NCBI RefSeq assembly: GCF_002014965.1
Contig: NZ_MUXT01000006.1
Location: 101,726-165,725, forward strand
From: Moraxella canis
GTDB lineage: Bacteria > Pseudomonadota > Gammaproteobacteria > Pseudomonadales > Moraxellaceae
Direction: 5' to 3'
Length of the DNA: 64,000 bases
Shown here: in pieces, positions 16,848 through 25,385 of the stretch
Numbering within the stretch: position 1 is the stretch's first letter
Layout: each line of letters begins with the position of its first letter
Translations under genes and position numbers: made by a program
Notes under the pieces: generated by a model
The model's input: only the letters and a program-made list of their open reading frames with translations
The model's database searches: none
Told to the model about the DNA's origin: nothing

Positions 16848-16870
16848 AACCACCCTATGGGTGGTTTTTT
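16848..16870 (+). terminator. Terminator-like hairpin after the HEPN gene
   Basis: A perfect 8-bp stem (aaccaccc / gggtggtt, loop tat) is followed by a T-run. It closes the TPR/HEPN cassette and precedes the gpK start by 14 nt. Confidence 0.78.
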
Positions 16871-16884
16871 GTTGGACAAAATAA

Positions 16885-17667
16885 ATGCGACTATCTAAAT
16901 CCCTCAAAGACGCCATCAAAGCCCATGCACTTGATGCTTATCCGCACGAGTGCTGTGGCTTGATTGTGCGAAATACTTTTGATGGCGAGCTTGACTATAT
17001 TCGCATGGCGAATATCAGCTATGACCCTGCAAATCATTTTGAGATTGACCCTGCTGAATATGCCGAGATTGAATTTAACTTTGGGATCCAAGCCATCGTA
17101 CATAGCCACCCAGATGGTGAGCCTATGCCGTCTGAGCCTGACCGTGTGCAGATGGCGTTACACGGCGTGCCGTGGGTGATTGCATCGGTCAATCATGGCG
17201 TGGTCAATATCCGCACCCACAAGCCCAAAGCCTACACCGCACCACTGGTCGGGCGTGAGTATGTGCATGGTCTGCAAGACTGCTATAGCCTAGTGCGTGA
17301 TTATTATGAGCGCGAGTGCGGCTTGACGCTGTCAGATTATCCGCGAGCCGTGGACTGGTGGGAAGATGATCATAGCCCAAGCCTGTATGTTGAAAACTTT
17401 AAAACCGAAGGCTTTGTCGAAGTGCCATTGTCCGACATCCAAAAGCATGATGTCATCATCTGCCGTGTCGGACGCACTTATCACCCCAATCATGCCTTGA
17501 TTTATCTGGGTGATAGCGGTGAGCTAGCGAGCGAAAAAACACCGCCAATCTTTGGCAAAAACCTTGTCATCCACCATCCCCACGGGCGTAACTCCGTACG
17601 TGAAATTTTTGGAGAAAACTGGGCAAAACGAGTGGCGATGGTGGTGCGACATCAGTCGATGTTTTGA
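16885..17667 (+). CDS. Tail assembly protein gpK-like (JAMM + NlpC/P60)
   Basis: A 260-residue two-domain hydrolase. The N-terminal JAMM/MPN metalloprotease-like domain has the early Glu (HECCG, 21-25) and the HSHPDGEPMPSEPD motif (H-x-H ... S-xx-D, about 73-86). The C-terminal NlpC/P60 domain has the catalytic Cys in GLQDCYSL and the His in PNHALIYLG. In lambda, gpK takes part in tail-tip assembly and is thought to aid cell-wall passage. The 3' end overlaps the minus-strand RHH gene by 16 nt. Confidence 0.94.
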   Translation: MRLSKSLKDAIKAHALDAYPHECCGLIVRNTFDGELDYIRMANISYDPANHFEIDPAEYAEIEFNFGIQAIVHSHPDGEPMPSEPDRVQMALHGVPWVIASVNHGVVNIRTHKPKAYTAPLVGREYVHGLQDCYSLVRDYYERECGLTLSDYPRAVDWWEDDHSPSLYVENFKTEGFVEVPLSDIQKHDVIICRVGRTYHPNHALIYLGDSGELASEKTPPIFGKNLVIHHPHGRNSVREIFGENWAKRVAMVVRHQSMF

Positions 17668-17855
17668 GCGGCGTACATCTGCAAAGCTTCGGTGACGATT
17701 TGGGCTTGAGATTTGCCCGTTTGTTTGGACAATGCTTTGACCAGCGCTACCGTGTCTTCGTGCAGCTTAAACGCTTTATTGACGACGCCACGGCGCGCCA
17801 TGGATGCTTCGTTGATTTCACGGCGCGTCTTGGGATTTGAGACGATTTTTGGCAT
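17652..17855 (-). CDS. Ribbon-helix-helix (CopG/Arc-like) DNA-binding protein
   Basis: A 67-residue protein read against the tail operon. Residues ~29-62 fit a ribbon-helix-helix fold: a short strand (AFKLHE), helix 1 (DTVALVKALSKQTG), and helix 2 (SQAQIVTEALQMYA). The N-terminus is basic. AAGGA precedes the ATG. It probably shares a transcript with the tiny peptide gene upstream (promoter 18126-18154) and may repress that promoter through the 17-bp inverted repeat, as RHH antitoxins and repressors do. This regulatory role is inferred from position. Confidence 0.75.
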   Translation of the reverse strand: MPKIVSNPKTRREINEASMARRGVVNKAFKLHEDTVALVKALSKQTGKSQAQIVTEALQMYAAQNID

Positions 17856-17972
17856 AACAATCCTTGATTTTTACGCTAAAATTGATTAAGATTAAGGGGC
17901 AGGTTAGGCAAGACCGCTAATCTCACCTAACCCCCAATCAAACTATTAACGGTAGCTTGATTGGCTTGCTAT
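17856..17972 (-). other. Structured leader between peptide and RHH genes
   Basis: This stretch holds two hairpins: ccaatcaa (17934-17941) with ttgattgg (17957-17964), and ggttagg with cctaacc (within 17902-17927). Both lie after the tiny frame's stop and before the RHH gene. They could stabilise or attenuate the transcript or belong to an antisense RNA. A weak plus-strand promoter (TTGATT 17957-17962, 18-bp spacer, CATTAT 17981-17986) would transcribe across the peptide gene. Confidence 0.4.
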
Positions 17973-18038
17973 CTAGTACGCATTATTGCTAATGAGTAGC
18001 AGGATAACAATGACGATGAGTTGGATTAGAGCCTTCAT
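17973..18038 (-). CDS. 21-residue hydrophobic peptide, Ibs-like type I toxin candidate
   Basis: A 21-codon frame with a strong AAGGAG site six to seven nt before ATG. The peptide begins MKALIQ, has an unbroken Leu/Ile/Val core, and ends LLLISNNAY. From memory, Ibs toxins of E. coli are 18-19 residues and end in LLLISFSAY or close variants, so length, composition and C-terminus all agree. Ibs toxins damage the inner membrane and are held off by the antisense Sib RNA. Here a strong promoter lies 88 nt upstream, the leader is structured, and hairpins follow the frame. Hydrophobic peptides resemble each other easily, so the call stays tentative. Confidence 0.55.
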   Translation of the reverse strand: MKALIQLIVIVILLLISNNAY

Positions 18039-18125
18039 CGTCTGCTCCTTTTTTGTTGATGGGTGTAAGCCCATCGGCTCATCGAGTAGCAAAACTACCT
18101 AAGCGTTATTGCTCCGATGGTTTAT

Positions 18126-18154
18126 ATTATAGGGTATCCTACACCAAAAGTCAA
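18126..18154 (-). promoter_or_regulatory. Strong minus-strand promoter
   Basis: Read on the minus strand: TTGACT (18154-18149), a 17-bp spacer and a perfect TATAAT (18131-18126). It points to the tiny peptide and the RHH gene. The -35 lies within the left arm of a 17-bp inverted repeat, so a protein bound there would block RNA polymerase. Confidence 0.75.
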
Positions 18155-18191
18155 ATAATTTAGGCAAAAACGCATAAATTATTTGACTTTT
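18146..18191. promoter_or_regulatory. 17-bp perfect inverted repeat, probable operator
   Basis: Arms at 18146-18162 and 18175-18191 are exact reverse complements (aaaagtcaaataattta and its partner) with a 12-nt spacer. It overlaps the -35 of the minus-strand promoter. A T-run follows on the plus strand, so it could also end transcripts from the left. An operator for the RHH protein is the favoured reading. Confidence 0.65.
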
Positions 18192-18207
18192 TTTACATTC
18201 AAAAATC

Positions 18208-18236
18208 ACCGCTTATCATCTGATAGGCGGTTTTTT
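18208..18236 (+). terminator. Terminator-like hairpin before gpI
   Basis: An 11-bp stem (accgcttatca / tgataggcggt, one wobble) is followed by six T. The gpI start is 14 nt later. Confidence 0.72.
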
Positions 18237-18250
18237 AATGGGTAAAATTT

Positions 18251-18949
18251 ATGAAAACCATTGAACTACACGGCATCTTGGCAAAGAAATTTGGGCGATT
18301 TTTTAGGCTTGATGTCAAAAGTGCCAAAGAAGCCAGCCATGCACTGGCTTGTCAGATCCCTGCTTACAAGGCGTTTATGCTTGAGTCTGAGCGTCTGGGA
18401 TATCGCTTTGCCGTGTTTAACGGCAAAAAACGCACACAGGCGACCAACATTGGCGAGCGTGAACTTGACTACCGTACAAGCAGCGATCACATCCATATCG
18501 TTCCCAGAGTGGTGGGCAGTGGCGGTAAAGCTGCTGGCTGGATTCAGACCATCGCAGGTGTTGCCATGATCGTGGCAGGGATTGTTGGTACGCCATTCAC
18601 GGGTGGCACATCCATGTCATTGGTCGCAGCGGGTGTGGGGATGCTTGCCAGCGGCGTGGCGACCCTGCTTGCACCGACGCCTGATGTCGCAGTTGATAAT
18701 GAAGACGGCAACAAGCCGAACAATGGATTTGGTGGCGCTGTGACCACTACCGCACAAGGCAATCCAGTGCCTATCTTGTACGGTCGCAGACTGATTGGTG
18801 GCTTTATCGTCTCAGCCGGCATTACCGCTTATGACAAGACGATCGATGGTGGCGTGCGTGTGCATAATCACAGCGGCGATATTAATGCTAAGGGCATTGC
18901 TGGCAATATGATCAAAAGATCAATGGCAGAAGTCAGAAAATCATTGTAA
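18251..18949 (+). CDS. Tail assembly protein gpI-like
   Basis: A 232-residue protein between gpK and gpJ, as lambda gpI. The N-terminal half has the family pattern (LHGILAKKFGRFFRLDVKSA), ending DHIHIVPRVVG. The middle is a Gly/Ala/Val-rich hydrophobic block (residues ~98-140) that may insert into membrane or the tail channel. The segment GNPVPILYGRRLIGGFIVS is typical. The C-terminal half is shared with lambda-type gpI proteins. It is needed for tail-tip assembly and is not found in the mature lambda tail. Confidence 0.9.
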   Translation: MKTIELHGILAKKFGRFFRLDVKSAKEASHALACQIPAYKAFMLESERLGYRFAVFNGKKRTQATNIGERELDYRTSSDHIHIVPRVVGSGGKAAGWIQTIAGVAMIVAGIVGTPFTGGTSMSLVAAGVGMLASGVATLLAPTPDVAVDNEDGNKPNNGFGGAVTTTAQGNPVPILYGRRLIGGFIVSAGITAYDKTIDGGVRVHNHSGDINAKGIAGNMIKRSMAEVRKSL

Positions 18950-18966
18950 TTTTTTTGGGGTAAATC

Positions 18967-21900
18967 ATGCAAATTATCGGTGCAAAAAAGGGAAAACAAG
19001 CAGCCAAGCCTTATATCATGCCTGACAATATGCAATCAGGCAATGAGGTTGGCGTCGTCTATGGGCTTGGCGAAGGTGAGATTTTGGGCTTGGTCGATGG
19101 GGGCAGGTCTATCTATCTAGATGGCACGCCACTGATTAATGACAACGGCGGTGAGAACTTCGCCGGTGTGAGCTGGGAGATGCGTCACGGCACGATTGAC
19201 CAAGAACACCTGCACGGCTTTCCAGCGGTCGAGAATGAGACTGGTGTCAATGTCGAGCTACGCCATGACCGCCCATTTGTGCGTCAAATCCGCAACACCA
19301 AGCTATCAGCAGTGGTCATTCGCTTGGGCTTTGGGGCGATTTTTACCGCCAAGGATAACGGCGATCGTGTTGGTCACACCATTGAATATGCCGTCGATGT
19401 ACAGACCGATGGCGGTGTATGGCGTGAAGTGCTTGCTACCAAATTTAGCGGCAAAGCATCACAAGGCTACAAACGCAGTCACCGCATTGACTTACCCACC
19501 GCTAAGAGCAACTGGACAATCCGTGTGCGTCGCATCACCGCCAATAAAGACAGCGAGATGATTGGCGATCGCATGACCATCGATGCACTCACCGAAGTGC
19601 TTGATGCCAAGCTACGCTATCCATGCACGGCACTGATTGGCTTACGCTTTAATGCTGAGAGTTTTAATAATATCCCAAAATTCGCCGCTGAATGCCACGG
19701 CATGATTATCCAAGTGCCGAGCAACTATGACCCAGTCAGCCGTACTTACTCAGGATTGTGGGACGGTACTTTTAAGCTTGCCTACAGCAATAACCCCGCT
19801 TGGATTTATTATGACCTGTGCACCGCTCGTCGCTATGCACTGGGTGATCGGCTGATTGGCCATCTGGACAAGTGGAGCCTGTATCGTGTGGCACAGTACT
19901 GCGACGAAATGGTCGATGATGGCCGTGGTGGTCGTGAGCCTCGTTATGCGTGCAATGTCTATCTGCAGCAGCGTGAAGATGCGTATAAGATTTTGCAAAA
20001 TATCGCAGGGATTTTCCACGCACTAACATATTGGGATGGTGAGCAAATTATCGTCGATGCTGATTTGCCAAAAGATGTGCTATACACCTTCAGCCGTGCC
20101 AATATCATCGGTGATTTTGAGTACTCAGGCACTGCCAATTATGCACGACATACTCAAATCAAAGTCGCTTGGGATGACCCAGATAATGAGTACAAAACTA
20201 CTTATGAGATTGTCCCAGACCTGCAAGCCATCGCCAAATACGGCGTAAAAACCCTTGATATGTCTGCCTTTGGCTGCACTAGTCAGGCTCAGGCGATACG
20301 CCTTGGCAAGTGGGCACTACTGTCTGAAGCACTTGAGACGCAGACGGTGACATTTAGTGTCGGGCTAGACGGCTATTTGCCCCACGTGGGCTCAGTGATT
20401 GCCGTGTCTGATCATGTGCTGGCAGGTCGTGACAATGGCGGTCGTGTACAAGCCATCGACGGCAATGTCATCACCCTAGATCGTGCCATCACCAAAAGCT
20501 TGGCAAGTGGCGATCTGCTGATGATCAATGGCAATGATGGCGTCACTGAGACACGCACCATTACCGCCATCAATGGCAATAAAATCACCGTGCAGACCGC
20601 CTTTGAACGTGCCGAAGTTGATGCCGTGTGGGCGATGGATAGTGCTGATTTGCAGACGCTCAAACTGCGTGTGATGTCGATTGTGCAGTCTGAGCCTGCC
20701 AAGTTTACCATCACAGGCGTTGAGTACAACCCTGACAAATTTGTCGCTGCTGAGATTGATATCCGTGCCCAGCCAAAGCCTGTGAGCGTCATCCCAACGG
20801 CGGTGATTAGCGCGCCTGAGACAGTGACCATCAGCCAATCGGTGCGTGTCGAGCAAGGTGTCAGTATCACCAAGCTAAGCATTGATTGGTCACAAGTCAT
20901 CGGTGCGGTGGCGTATCGTGTCGAGTGGCGTACCGATGATAATGCGTGGATTGCACTGCCTAAGACCGCCAGCCAAACCATCGATATTGACAATGTCTAT
21001 AGCGGTAACTATCAAGCTCGTGTGCGTGCAATCGACGCCTTTGATAACGAAAGCCTAGCCACATCAAGCCAAATTACTACCATCACAGGCAAAGTAGGCA
21101 AACCGCCACGCTTGGCACGGCTTACCGCCACTGGCAAGCTGTTTGGCATGGAATTGGCTTGGATATTTAACACAGGCTCTACCGATACCAATTACACAGA
21201 AATTCAAGTATCACCAGACGGTCGCTCAAATATCGCTACACTAGGGCAGTTTGCCTACCCAACCAACAGCCATACAATCACTGGTTTGCAAGGCAATTTA
21301 CGCCAATTTTATCGTGCGCGTATCGTTGATAAATTGGGCAATGTCAGCGATTGGACGGAATGGGTCAGTGGCACAACAAGCGCCGACGCAGGAAAAGTAC
21401 TTGATATCTTATCTGGTCAAATTAGCCAAAGCCATCTTGATCAGTCACTGCGCACGCCGATTGCTAAGATACCGACGCTTGAAACAAACATCAGCAAAAT
21501 CAATGTTGATTTGCCAAAGTTAAATCAAAGCATTGCTGATGAGCGCACGCGTATTAACAGCATCAATCAGCAGTTGCCGACGCTTAATCAAAGTATTGCT
21601 AATGCTCAAAGCACGCTTAATACTGCTGTTGCTAGTATCGACACAGAGAAAAATCGCATCAGCAGCGCGATTGTTGATATCAATGCGCTTAAGCAGTCTG
21701 ACGGTGCTAAGACGCAAGAATTGCTTAATCTGTCGCAAACTGTGGGCGGTCATACAAGCTCAATCCGTGAGCTTGGCGTAACCACAGGCGAGCTGTCACA
21801 ACGCTACACTCAGCTAAAAACTGCATCGGATAATGCTAATAGCGAGATTACAGCGATTAAACAGACGCAAGCAGGGCAAGCGACAAGTATTGATAGACTG

Positions 21901-24807
21901 GGGGCGAAATTTGACAATTTGGCAGTTGGGGGTCGTAATTTATTGCTTAATACTGGCACTTTTGCGAATTGGCAATTTAATAAACATAACAGCGAAACCG
22001 CTATCCGTATTGAACCTGCTAATGGCGTTATTACTTTGACTGGCGAGCAAGCATTTTGGAAACATTGGTATCAACGCAGTAAACAAGGCACGGTTGTCAA
22101 TAACAATATCGGCACCAATCCGCTTTTAAATGAAATTGTCAATGGTAAAGAATATACATTATCGTATGAAGCCAAAGGCGATGTCCAATTAAGGATTTTT
22201 GTACGCCTGTATTATCTAAATGGCATTGCCACCCAAAACCATATTTTTATCCGCCAAGACATCACGGGCGACTGGGTCAAATACAGTCATACTTTTACCC
22301 TTAATCATAAAAACGGACACGCTGAACATTTTAATTATTTAGCGTTGTTGTTGGAAAGTCATGCTGTTGGCACACTCCAAATTCGCAATGTCAAACTTGA
22401 AAAAGGCACCATCGCAACTGATTGGACACCTGCACCTGAAGACATCGACGCTCAATTTGTACAGACTAACGCAAGCATCAGCACGCTACAGCAGACTGTG
22501 ACCAATGCTGATAATGCTTTGTCTCAACGCATTGATACGATTGATGCAAGCTATAAGAGTGCTGATAGTACGATTAATGCAAGCTTGACGGCAGAGCAAA
22601 AAGCAAGGGCTGATGGTGATGGCAGTTTAGCCAGTCGCATGAGTGCATTAGACAGTAAGTTTACCACTGCTGACAACGCTATCAAAGCCAGTGTTGCCCA
22701 AGCACAGCAAACAGCAACTAATGCTCAGCAGGCAGTGGCAACGGCACAAAGTCAGATGAATGCGAAGTTTGATAATTTGGCGGTGGGTGGGCGTAATTAT
22801 TTGCTCAATAGCAACACCTCAAGAAACAGTCATGGCACAACGTATCTACAGGTCAGCCCATCGCTTGATGTGTCAAAATTAAGACACTTTGTATTGTCTT
22901 GTGATGTGTCATACACCAACGCCCACCGTGCTACCACTCAAGGGGCAAAATGGTTTAGGATTGGATTAGAATTGACTTGCACCTATACCGATGGCTCAAG
23001 AAAATGGTTTGGGTTGTGGAAGCACAGTATCAATAACGGCGATAGTTTTGATGGGCGTATTAGTGCTTTGTGTACTGTACCGTCTGATAAAACACTTGCT
23101 CGTATTGACAATGCGATTATTCAAATTTGGGACATTGTCGCTGACACCATGATTGTCAAAAATCCCAAACTCGAACTAGGTACACTTGCCACAGACTGGT
23201 CGCCAGCACCAGAAGACGTGCAAGCCGATATTGACCAAAAAGCAAGCAGTGCAAGTCTTGATGAGTTTAAGTCTGCTCAAGCTAAAGCTGATCAAGCAAC
23301 AGCAACAAAGATCAGTCAGATCGAGACAGCTTATAAATCAGCTGATAACACTCTGATTGCTCAAATTGCAAGTGAAACAACAGCTCGCACAAATGCTGAC
23401 TTAGCTTTATCAACTCGCATTGATAACTTAAGTAGTGACTACAACAGCAATAAAGCAAGCGTGACAAGACAGCTTAAGACATTGAGCGATAAAGATGTCT
23501 CAACATCAAGTCAAATCGACTCATTGACTGCTAATTACACAACTGTCAATAGCAAAGCTGACAAAGCTCAAAGCACTGCTGATACAGCAAACACTAACGC
23601 ACAAAATGCTAAACGTGTTGCAGATGATGCACTTGGCAAAGCTAATAGTGCCAATGCTGCAATCGCAGCTGAGCAAAAAACACGTGCTGATGCTGACTCT
23701 GCTTTATCAAGTCGTGTTGATAGTCTTGATGTATCGTTTAGTCGCAATCATCAAGCAACTAACGCACGCATTGCGAAAGAAGAACAAGCACGAGCTGACG
23801 CTGATAGCGCTTTATCAAGTCGTGTTGATAACTTAAATACAAGTCTTGGCTCTAAAGCGAATGCAAGCGCACTTAATAGCTTGACAACCAAAGTCAATCA
23901 AGTCGATAGCAAGCTTACCGCTGAAACAAGCAAAGTCAGCACATTGCAAACCACCGTCAGCGGTCACACATCGAGCATCCAACAGCACGCACAGTCGCTA
24001 AACGGCTTGTCTGCCCAGTGGACGCTCAAAGTGCAGTCAGGCGGTGTTGTCAGCGGTATCGGCTTAGCAAGTAATCATGGTGTGTCTGATTTTGCGATCA
24101 GGGCGGATAAGTTTTACATTGCAAATCCGCAGGGCGATAAGACGCCGATGTTCTCGACTGTTACAAGAACGACGACGATCAATGGCGTGACAGTACCGCC
24201 GGGCAACTATCTTTCTGATGCGTTTATTCGCAATGGGTCGATTACTAACGCTCATATCGCTAATGCTGCAATCACAACAGCAAAAATTGGTAACGCGCAG
24301 GTTGATACGCTACAGATCGCTGGTGAAGCGGTTGTTGTTCCGCGCTTGCAATTTAGCGCTGGTGAGCAGCAATTTAGTGGCCAAAATGAAATTGAGCTAA
24401 ATCGTGTTACGCTTAATGCTCAGGGCGGTTTGGTAATGCTGTCATTCTCTTGCTTGAGAATAGATAAGCTAAATACAAACAAGGTTAATTGGAGTATTAT
24501 TTTTCGCTTTAAACGCGGCGGAAATGTTTTGAGAACGGTCGAGATTTTACAAGAAGTGGGCATAACAGGCATTCAAAAAATTGGTGTTGGCGGCATATCG
24601 CCCATCGGCAACTATGCTGACCACGACCATCAATTAGTACATAGCAGCATAGGGTTTCGTGAAAGAAACTTTATACTAGCACCTTTGGCTGATAGCCCGC
24701 CATCAGGCGATCAAACTTATACGATTACAATGCAGCTCAAAGGCTATGATTTTAACGATGTAAAAATCACAGATCGGAGCTTGCAAGCAATGGTATATAA
24801 GCGCTAA
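18967..24807 (+). CDS. Tail tip / host specificity protein gpJ-like
   Basis: A very long tail fibre protein, 1946 residues, that would contact the host receptor and trigger DNA release. Residues ~1-600 form the conserved hub (GVVYGLGEGEILGLVDGGRSIYLDG; ALTYWDGEQIIVDAD). Fibronectin III-like modules follow to ~800. The rest is coiled-coil (repeats like SRVDSL and ARADADSALSS). It is interrupted by two related lectin-like modules (about 981-1160 and 1268-1425), each opening with GRN-LLN and closing with ATDW-PAPED. The last ~150 residues (from about 1790) form a distinct, more A+T-rich tip that is probably the receptor-binding end. GGGG lies before ATG. Confidence 0.96.
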   Translation: MQIIGAKKGKQAAKPYIMPDNMQSGNEVGVVYGLGEGEILGLVDGGRSIYLDGTPLINDNGGENFAGVSWEMRHGTIDQEHLHGFPAVENETGVNVELRHDRPFVRQIRNTKLSAVVIRLGFGAIFTAKDNGDRVGHTIEYAVDVQTDGGVWREVLATKFSGKASQGYKRSHRIDLPTAKSNWTIRVRRITANKDSEMIGDRMTIDALTEVLDAKLRYPCTALIGLRFNAESFNNIPKFAAECHGMIIQVPSNYDPVSRTYSGLWDGTFKLAYSNNPAWIYYDLCTARRYALGDRLIGHLDKWSLYRVAQYCDEMVDDGRGGREPRYACNVYLQQREDAYKILQNIAGIFHALTYWDGEQIIVDADLPKDVLYTFSRANIIGDFEYSGTANYARHTQIKVAWDDPDNEYKTTYEIVPDLQAIAKYGVKTLDMSAFGCTSQAQAIRLGKWALLSEALETQTVTFSVGLDGYLPHVGSVIAVSDHVLAGRDNGGRVQAIDGNVITLDRAITKSLASGDLLMINGNDGVTETRTITAINGNKITVQTAFERAEVDAVWAMDSADLQTLKLRVMSIVQSEPAKFTITGVEYNPDKFVAAEIDIRAQPKPVSVIPTAVISAPETVTISQSVRVEQGVSITKLSIDWSQVIGAVAYRVEWRTDDNAWIALPKTASQTIDIDNVYSGNYQARVRAIDAFDNESLATSSQITTITGKVGKPPRLARLTATGKLFGMELAWIFNTGSTDTNYTEIQVSPDGRSNIATLGQFAYPTNSHTITGLQGNLRQFYRARIVDKLGNVSDWTEWVSGTTSADAGKVLDILSGQISQSHLDQSLRTPIAKIPTLETNISKINVDLPKLNQSIADERTRINSINQQLPTLNQSIANAQSTLNTAVASIDTEKNRISSAIVDINALKQSDGAKTQELLNLSQTVGGHTSSIRELGVTTGELSQRYTQLKTASDNANSEITAIKQTQAGQATSIDRLGAKFDNLAVGGRNLLLNTGTFANWQFNKHNSETAIRIEPANGVITLTGEQAFWKHWYQRSKQGTVVNNNIGTNPLLNEIVNGKEYTLSYEAKGDVQLRIFVRLYYLNGIATQNHIFIRQDITGDWVKYSHTFTLNHKNGHAEHFNYLALLLESHAVGTLQIRNVKLEKGTIATDWTPAPEDIDAQFVQTNASISTLQQTVTNADNALSQRIDTIDASYKSADSTINASLTAEQKARADGDGSLASRMSALDSKFTTADNAIKASVAQAQQTATNAQQAVATAQSQMNAKFDNLAVGGRNYLLNSNTSRNSHGTTYLQVSPSLDVSKLRHFVLSCDVSYTNAHRATTQGAKWFRIGLELTCTYTDGSRKWFGLWKHSINNGDSFDGRISALCTVPSDKTLARIDNAIIQIWDIVADTMIVKNPKLELGTLATDWSPAPEDVQADIDQKASSASLDEFKSAQAKADQATATKISQIETAYKSADNTLIAQIASETTARTNADLALSTRIDNLSSDYNSNKASVTRQLKTLSDKDVSTSSQIDSLTANYTTVNSKADKAQSTADTANTNAQNAKRVADDALGKANSANAAIAAEQKTRADADSALSSRVDSLDVSFSRNHQATNARIAKEEQARADADSALSSRVDNLNTSLGSKANASALNSLTTKVNQVDSKLTAETSKVSTLQTTVSGHTSSIQQHAQSLNGLSAQWTLKVQSGGVVSGIGLASNHGVSDFAIRADKFYIANPQGDKTPMFSTVTRTTTINGVTVPPGNYLSDAFIRNGSITNAHIANAAITTAKIGNAQVDTLQIAGEAVVVPRLQFSAGEQQFSGQNEIELNRVTLNAQGGLVMLSFSCLRIDKLNTNKVNWSIIFRFKRGGNVLRTVEILQEVGITGIQKIGVGGISPIGNYADHDHQLVHSSIGFRERNFILAPLADSPPSGDQTYTITMQLKGYDFNDVKITDRSLQAMVYKR

Positions 24808-24818
24808 AAGGAGATGTC

Positions 24819-24989
24819 ATGATAATCAAAATCTATGTTATTGATAAATCTGACGGCAGATGTTTGTATGAAGATACAGGCAATCCTGACTATGTCATCG
24901 CAGACTTAGGCGATGACAAAGACTTTACACTGACGCCACCGCCTGATAATTCTAAGCAATGGCGGTGGGTAGATGGGCAGTGGATTTAG
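24819..24989 (+). CDS. Small tail-fibre-associated protein, 56 residues
   Basis: A 56-codon frame starts 11 nt after the gpJ stop behind a good AAGGAG site. The C-terminal pattern (TPPPDNSKQWRWVDGQWI) resembles the Pro/Trp-rich ends of small proteins found after tail fibre genes, including fibre chaperones. The exact role is unknown. It probably acts with gpJ. Confidence 0.65.
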   Translation: MIIKIYVIDKSDGRCLYEDTGNPDYVIADLGDDKDFTLTPPPDNSKQWRWVDGQWI

Positions 24990-25000
24990 AGGGTAAAAAT

Positions 25001-25384
25001 ATGATCGAGATACAGGGGGCTTTACCAGCCCCTTTTTTGTTGAGCTGGTTGCCATTTTGGGTGTTTTGCGCCTTTGGTGGCTTTGCTAGTGCGTTTATTA
25101 TGATTGGAGAGATTGACAACCGTCTGAAATATCCATTCATCTCAAAACCTTTGATTGGCATGATGAGCGGTATGGCGATTGTTTTGTATCTTAATCAAAA
25201 TGTAGAACCACCACCAAGCACGCTGTTGTTTTGGGGTTTTATCACATCATTAATCAGCACGCCAATCATCACAGGTTTTCTTGTATTTGTGAGCGACCAA
25301 AAAAGGCAAGATGCCTTTTATAAATCAGCCCAAGACAAGTTAATGCCTTGGTCCAAGTCCGATAAGTTGGATAAAGGGGGTTAA
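25001..25384 (+). CDS. Membrane protein, holin candidate
   Basis: A 127-residue protein with three likely membrane helices (SWLPFWVFCAFGGFASAFIM; GMMSGMAIVLYL; LLFWGFITSLISTPIITGFL) and a charged C-terminal tail. Position directly before the endolysin and topology fit a holin, which would open the inner membrane at lysis. A terminator-like hairpin with six T lies inside codons 6-13, so the true start might be later; ATG 25001 has a gaggg site and is kept. Confidence 0.65.
   Translation: MIEIQGALPAPFLLSWLPFWVFCAFGGFASAFIMIGEIDNRLKYPFISKPLIGMMSGMAIVLYLNQNVEPPPSTLLFWGFITSLISTPIITGFLVFVSDQKRQDAFYKSAQDKLMPWSKSDKLDKGG
25016..25038 (+). terminator. Hairpin with T-run inside the first codons of the holin-like gene
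   Basis: A 6-bp stem (ggggct / agcccc, loop ttacc) is followed by six T. It matches the other late-operon hairpins but falls inside the coding frame. Confidence 0.5.
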
Positions 25385-25385
25385 T

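Noticed and set aside
18184..18212. Plus-strand promoter from the right arm of the inverted repeat (TTGACT)
   Set aside because: No acceptable -10 lies 16-18 bp downstream.
17200..18240. CRISPR-like repeats near the inverted repeats
   Set aside because: The repeats are a single palindrome and hairpins; there are no regularly spaced direct repeats here or elsewhere in the window.
20412..20993. Long minus-strand frame (193 codons) inside gpJ
   Set aside because: No ribosome site and a composition that mirrors the gpJ codons; a shadow of the real gene.
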